Assembly (NCBI RefSeq): GCF_035688975.1
Contig: NZ_DASSMH010000094.1
Span: 1 to 23,087 of the forward strand
DNA from: CALMNV01 sp035688975
GTDB taxonomy: Bacteria; Actinomycetota; Actinomycetes; Actinomycetales; Dermatophilaceae
Reading direction: 5' to 3'
DNA: 23,087 nucleotides
Below are positions 19,831-23,087 of the stretch, one piece after another. Position numbers and translations under genes: made by a program. A model generated the notes under the pieces. It saw only the letters and a program-made list of their open reading frames with translations, did no database searches and was not told the DNA's origin. How positions within the stretch are numbered: position 1 is the first letter of the stretch; each line of letters starts with the position of its first letter.

Positions 19831-22800
19831 GTGCAGATCCGGCTGCTCGGACCCGTCGAGGCGGCGCACGCGGGCCAGGCCGTGCAGCTCGGCGCGCCGC
19901 GCCAGCGCGCCGTCTTCGCCATGCTCGCCCTGGCCGAGGGTCGCACCGTGTCCACCGACGCCCTCGTCGACGGCCTCTGGGGCGAGGACCCGCCGAGCCG
20001 GCCTCTCGGGTCGCTGCAGGTCTACGTCCACGGACTCCGGCAGGCCCTCGCGTCCGTGGGCCTCGCGCGAGGGGTGCTCGTCAGCCGGGCGCCCGGCTAC
20101 GCCTTGACTCTCGACGGGACCACTCTTGACGTCGTCGAGTTCGAGCAGGCGTGGCAGCGCTCCCGCGACCGCAGCCGCGACCTGGGCAGCCGCGAGGCGC
20201 TGGACTCGCTGCACGCCGCGCTCGCCTGGTGGCGAGGCCCCGGCCTGGCGGACCTTCGCGCGTTTCCCTTCGCCGAGTCGTATGCCGCCCGCCTCGACGA
20301 GTCCGAGGCCCTGGCGAGGGAGGACCTCGTCGACCTGCGCCTGGCCTGCGGGGAGCACGCCGCGGTGATCCCCGAGATCGAGGCGCTCGTCGCCCAGCAC
20401 CCCACGCGCGAGCGCAGGTGGGGGCAGCTGATGATCGCGCTCTACCGGTCCAACCGGCAGGCCGACGCCCTCGCGGCATACGCGCGCGCCCGGGACCTGC
20501 TCGCCGAGCAGCTCGGGATCGACCCCGGGGAGGCCCTGCAGCAGATCGAGGTCGGCATCCTGCGGCACGACCCGCGGCTGGCCGACCCGACACCGGCCGG
20601 TGCGCCCCGCCCGGGCCCGGGAGCCGGCGGCGACGGGGCCGGCGCGGCAGCCGGCTCGTCGAGTCGCGGGCCCGTCATCCGGCCCCGCAACGAGCTTCAC
20701 CTTCCCCGCCCCACGACCACGACGTGGGGCCGAGACGCCTTGGTCGCCGACCTGGCGGCCCGCATCGCGGACCCCGGCCTCGCGCTGCTCACGCTCGTCG
20801 GCCCCGGCGGCACCGGCAAGACCCGACTCGCGACGGTGCTGGCCCGGCGGGTCGAGGGCTTCGAGGGGGGCCGGTACTTCCTGGAGGCAGAGGAGGGCCA
20901 GGACGCCACCGCCCTGCTCACCGCGCTCGGTCTCGCCCTCGGGGGGTCCGAGCCCGCTCAGCCGACCACGGTCTCAGCGGCCTCGGCGGTCGCCGAGATG
21001 CTGCCGCCGGACGCCGACAGTCTCCTGCTCATCGACAACCTCGAGGTGGTGCGCGACGCCGCCTACGCGGTGGAGACCCTCGTCAAGGCCACCGAGCGGT
21101 TGACCATCATCGCGACGAGCCGGCTCCCGCTCCGTCTCGACTTCGAGGTCGAGGTCGTCGTCCCGCCCATCGAGTCGCCCCGGGCCGAGCTGGCCGCCCG
21201 ACTCGGGCCCGCCGAGGCCATGGCGTGTCCGGCCGTGGCCCTCTTCGCCGACCGCGCCCGGCTGGTCAACCAGCAGTTCCGGGTGGACGAGCACAACGTG
21301 GGCGACGTCGTCGCCCTCTGCCGCCTGCTCGACGGCGTCCCCCTCGCGCTGGAGCTGGCGGCCGCGCGGATGCGGATGCTCTCTCCGGCGGCCGCCCTGA
21401 AGCGGCTGCGCTCGGGCCTCGACCTGCTCTCCCCGGCACGACCCGCGCTCGGCGCGGCGCGGACGTTGACCGGCACCATCGACTGGAGCCTGTCCAACCT
21501 CACGGCGACAGCACGCAGCCTGCTCGATGACCTGTCCATCTTCGAGGACGGCTTCGGCCTTGAAGCGGTCGAGGCGCTCGCGGCCCGTGCTGCGGGCACG
21601 CCCGGCGAGGGGACGGCACCACCTGACCCGGTCGAGGACCTCGGCGCGCTGCTCGACTGCGGCCTCGTGCACCTGCACAACACGAGGGTCGAGCTGCGAT
21701 ACCGCGTGCTCGGGCCGGTGCGTGCGCATGTGCGGTCCCTGGGGATCGACCCGGAGCGGCAGACCGCGCTGCGGCTGCTGCACCTGGCCTGGATGAGCCG
21801 ACGGCTTGGCCCCTGGAGCGCCGCGCTCGACGGACCCGACGGTGACGTGGCACTCGCCCGGTTCGACGACGAGCACGCGGATCTCGTCTCCCTCATCGAC
21901 TGGGCGCTTGCTCGACACGCGGTCGCCGACGCGGCGGCCCTGGCAGCCGACGCCGCGGCATACTGGCTCGCGTCCGGTCGGGTGCGCGAGGGCCTCGACC
22001 GGCTGGGCCTGTTCGACCTGACGACGATGCCGCCGGCCCTGCGCTGCCGGCTGGAGATCGGCATCGCCCGACTGGCCTACCAGGCGGGGGACTTCGCGCG
22101 CGCGGAGCGGATGTGCAGATCGGTGCTCTCCGTCGCCGACGTCCCCGTCGAGCACGAGGCCGCAGCCCACTGCTACCTGGCGGCTGCGATCGTCGCGGAG
22201 GCCGGGCCGGGGGAGGAGGCCGAGCGAGCCGCGCGCACTGCCCTCCGGCTGGCCCGCGAGCGGGGTGAGGGGGACGTCCACGCAGTGACGCTGTCGGTCA
22301 TCGCGATCGCCGCCGCGATGGCGGGCGACCTCGAGCTCGAGCGCCGCTGCTACGAGGAGCGGCTCCTCGTCGCGAGGTCACGCGGCGACCGGGCGCGGAT
22401 CGCGGACACTCTCAACACCCTCGCCGAGATCGCCCTGGACGAGCCCCGGGACCTCCTCTCGGCGCGGGACTACGTGGCGGAGGCGTTGCGCCTCGCCGGC
22501 GAGCACCGACCGATGGAGCGCCGCGACGGCCTGATCACCGCCGCACGGATCTCGGTCCTCGCCGGTGAGGCCGACCGGGCCGCGGTCGAGCTGTCCGAGG
22601 CGCTCGACCTGTCGTCGCGCACCGGCCAGCCGCATGGCGCGGCCCAGGCGGCTCGGGTCGCGGCCTGCCTGCTGGTGCGCTGCGGGGACCATCGGGCGGC
22701 CGTTCGGCTGTTCACCGCCGCCGACGAGCTGTCGCCGGGCGGCGACGACGGCGGTGAACCGTTCGAGGCCGACCTCCGCGCGGCGCTGCGCACGGCCCGC

Positions 22801-22914
22801 GAAGCCCTCGACGAGACCCAGGTCGCGCGACTGCGCAGCCTCGCCGCGGTCGACCTCGCCTCGGTGATCGCCGAGTCCCGCCGGGCGATCCTCACCGTCT
22901 CCGGCCGGGCCTGA
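19831..22914 (+). CDS. AfsR/SARP-type transcriptional regulator with BTAD, STAND ATPase and TPR-like region
   Basis: The 1027-residue regulator begins MQIRLLGPVEAAHAGQAVQL, the OmpR-type winged helix of SARP proteins (about 1-92). The bacterial transcriptional activation domain follows (about 93-245). A Gly/Pro-rich linker leads to a STAND/NB-ARC-like ATPase: P-loop LVGPGGTGKTRLATVL near 321-336, Walker B LLLIDNLE near 398-405, sensor IIATSRLPLRL, and GVPLALELAAARMRMLSP near 502. The rest is helical, with TPR-like pairs up to the C-terminus. Such proteins sense a signal through the repeats and ATPase and activate nearby promoters. GTG 19831 is chosen because SARP homology begins there and TACCCT lies 6 nt upstream; the frame is open to 19753. 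The likely target is the divergent secreted-protein gene. Confidence 0.93.
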   Translation: MQIRLLGPVEAAHAGQAVQLGAPRQRAVFAMLALAEGRTVSTDALVDGLWGEDPPSRPLGSLQVYVHGLRQALASVGLARGVLVSRAPGYALTLDGTTLDVVEFEQAWQRSRDRSRDLGSREALDSLHAALAWWRGPGLADLRAFPFAESYAARLDESEALAREDLVDLRLACGEHAAVIPEIEALVAQHPTRERRWGQLMIALYRSNRQADALAAYARARDLLAEQLGIDPGEALQQIEVGILRHDPRLADPTPAGAPRPGPGAGGDGAGAAAGSSSRGPVIRPRNELHLPRPTTTTWGRDALVADLAARIADPGLALLTLVGPGGTGKTRLATVLARRVEGFEGGRYFLEAEEGQDATALLTALGLALGGSEPAQPTTVSAASAVAEMLPPDADSLLLIDNLEVVRDAAYAVETLVKATERLTIIATSRLPLRLDFEVEVVVPPIESPRAELAARLGPAEAMACPAVALFADRARLVNQQFRVDEHNVGDVVALCRLLDGVPLALELAAARMRMLSPAAALKRLRSGLDLLSPARPALGAARTLTGTIDWSLSNLTATARSLLDDLSIFEDGFGLEAVEALAARAAGTPGEGTAPPDPVEDLGALLDCGLVHLHNTRVELRYRVLGPVRAHVRSLGIDPERQTALRLLHLAWMSRRLGPWSAALDGPDGDVALARFDDEHADLVSLIDWALARHAVADAAALAADAAAYWLASGRVREGLDRLGLFDLTTMPPALRCRLEIGIARLAYQAGDFARAERMCRSVLSVADVPVEHEAAAHCYLAAAIVAEAGPGEEAERAARTALRLARERGEGDVHAVTLSVIAIAAAMAGDLELERRCYEERLLVARSRGDRARIADTLNTLAEIALDEPRDLLSARDYVAEALRLAGEHRPMERRDGLITAARISVLAGEADRAAVELSEALDLSSRTGQPHGAAQAARVAACLLVRCGDHRAAVRLFTAADELSPGGDDGGEPFEADLRAALRTAREALDETQVARLRSLAAVDLASVIAESRRAILTVSGRA

Positions 22915-22934
22915 CGAAGAACCGGGTGGGCTGG

Positions 22935-23087
22935 CGGGGGCGTGTACGGAACTGGCCACTCGACGGGGGGGCGCGCGCGTGGCTCGAGTGGCCACTTTCG
23001 TGCGGGTGGCCGCCGGGGGCGTGTACGGAACTGGCCACTCGACGGGGGCGCGCGTGGCTCGAGTGGCCACTTTCGTGCGGGTGGGCC
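22935..23087. repeat. Two tandem copies of an inverted-repeat element, cut by the window end
   Basis: Copy 1 (about 22935-23010) and copy 2 (about 23014-23087) each consist of a left arm GTACGGAACTGGCCACTCGA, a G-run plus alternating CG spacer, and a right arm TCGAGTGGCCACTTTCGTGC. The copies differ mainly by two G and one CG in the spacer. In each, the 11-bp cores TGGCCACTCGA and TCGAGTGGCCA pair perfectly. The elements follow the AfsR-like gene and could act as its terminator. Confidence 0.85.

Larger units (their letters stand above)
382..21963. repeat. Dispersed octamer GTATGCCG / CGGCATAC, 21 copies
   Basis: Plus-strand GTATGCCG starts at 382, 921, 1672, 3528, 3831, 5357, 7911, 9556, 13312, 16290, 19027 and 20280. 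CGGCATAC starts at 538, 5198, 6720, 7608, 13975, 15446, 17267, 20474 and 21956. Copies lie in genes in more than one frame and in intergenic DNA. None falls between 9564 and 13311 (lsr2, radA, disA). This is a motif distribution, not a single element; see findings. Confidence 0.85.

Noticed and set aside
382..21963. GTATGCCG as a KOPS-like chromosome-polarity signal
   Set aside because: Twelve copies on one strand and nine on the other give no clear polarity over 23 kb, although a whole-replichore count would be needed to close the question.
22935..23087. Terminal inverted repeats of an insertion sequence
   Set aside because: The spacer between arms is only about 20 bp and no transposase frame is present; a REP-like element is the better reading.

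Overview
The window is about 23 kb of very G+C-rich DNA with 23 protein-coding genes. I infer a high-GC actinobacterium, probably near the Micrococcales/Intrasporangiaceae. The reasons are the presence of Lsr2, the radA-disA-mutY order, a mycobacterial-type Ppx paired with a TIM-barrel gene, bacterial Ku beside a LigD-type polymerase, an AfsR/SARP-type giant regulator, many GTG starts, and many starts preceded at 6-8 nt by a -10-like hexamer (leaderless transcription). No rRNA, tRNA, CRISPR array, transposase, integrase or phage gene was recognised. No gene-free stretch exceeds 300 bases.

Layout. (1) 1-1595: an intergenic inverted repeat, then on the minus strand a Cys-rich protein of unknown function overlapping a SAM methyltransferase. 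(2) 1739-3972: a TetR regulator followed by a two-gene ABC-2 exporter; a perfect 16-bp palindrome covers the exporter start codon and is the likely TetR operator. (3) 4058-5831: exopolyphosphatase and a sugar-phosphate-isomerase-like TIM barrel. (4) 5861-8054, minus strand: a polytopic membrane protein and an acetyl-CoA hydrolase/4-hydroxybutyrate CoA-transferase-family enzyme. (5) 8103-9919: ku diverging from a stand-alone LigD-type polymerase, a partial NHEJ set with no ligase in view. (6) 9993-14201: lsr2 and a small membrane protein (minus) facing away from radA, disA and mutY (plus). This is a genome-maintenance block whose gene order recalls Mycobacterium tuberculosis. (7) 14318-17465: gluconokinase (minus), diverging from a three-gene ABC-2 transporter operon with overlapping genes. 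(8) 17579-22914: a small secreted protein of unknown fold, a convergent secreted beta-helix-like protein, and a 1027-residue AfsR-like regulator diverging from the latter. The window ends in two tandem copies of the repeat family also seen at position 1.

Most genes are recognisable chromosomal ones, and I do not see a new multi-gene defence or biosynthetic system. The strongest unexplained signals are at the DNA level. The octamer GTATGCCG/CGGCATAC occurs 21 times across the window, on both strands, in different reading frames and between genes, and it forces rare codons (TAT, ATA, GCA). The related word GTACGCC was not found at all. Other signals are an intergenic repeat family built on TCGAGTGGCCA, an 11-bp-phased CCTTAAG direct repeat before the small secreted protein gene, and TAG stop codons that double as -10 elements.

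All readings are by eye, without database searches. Family assignments rest on recognised motifs.
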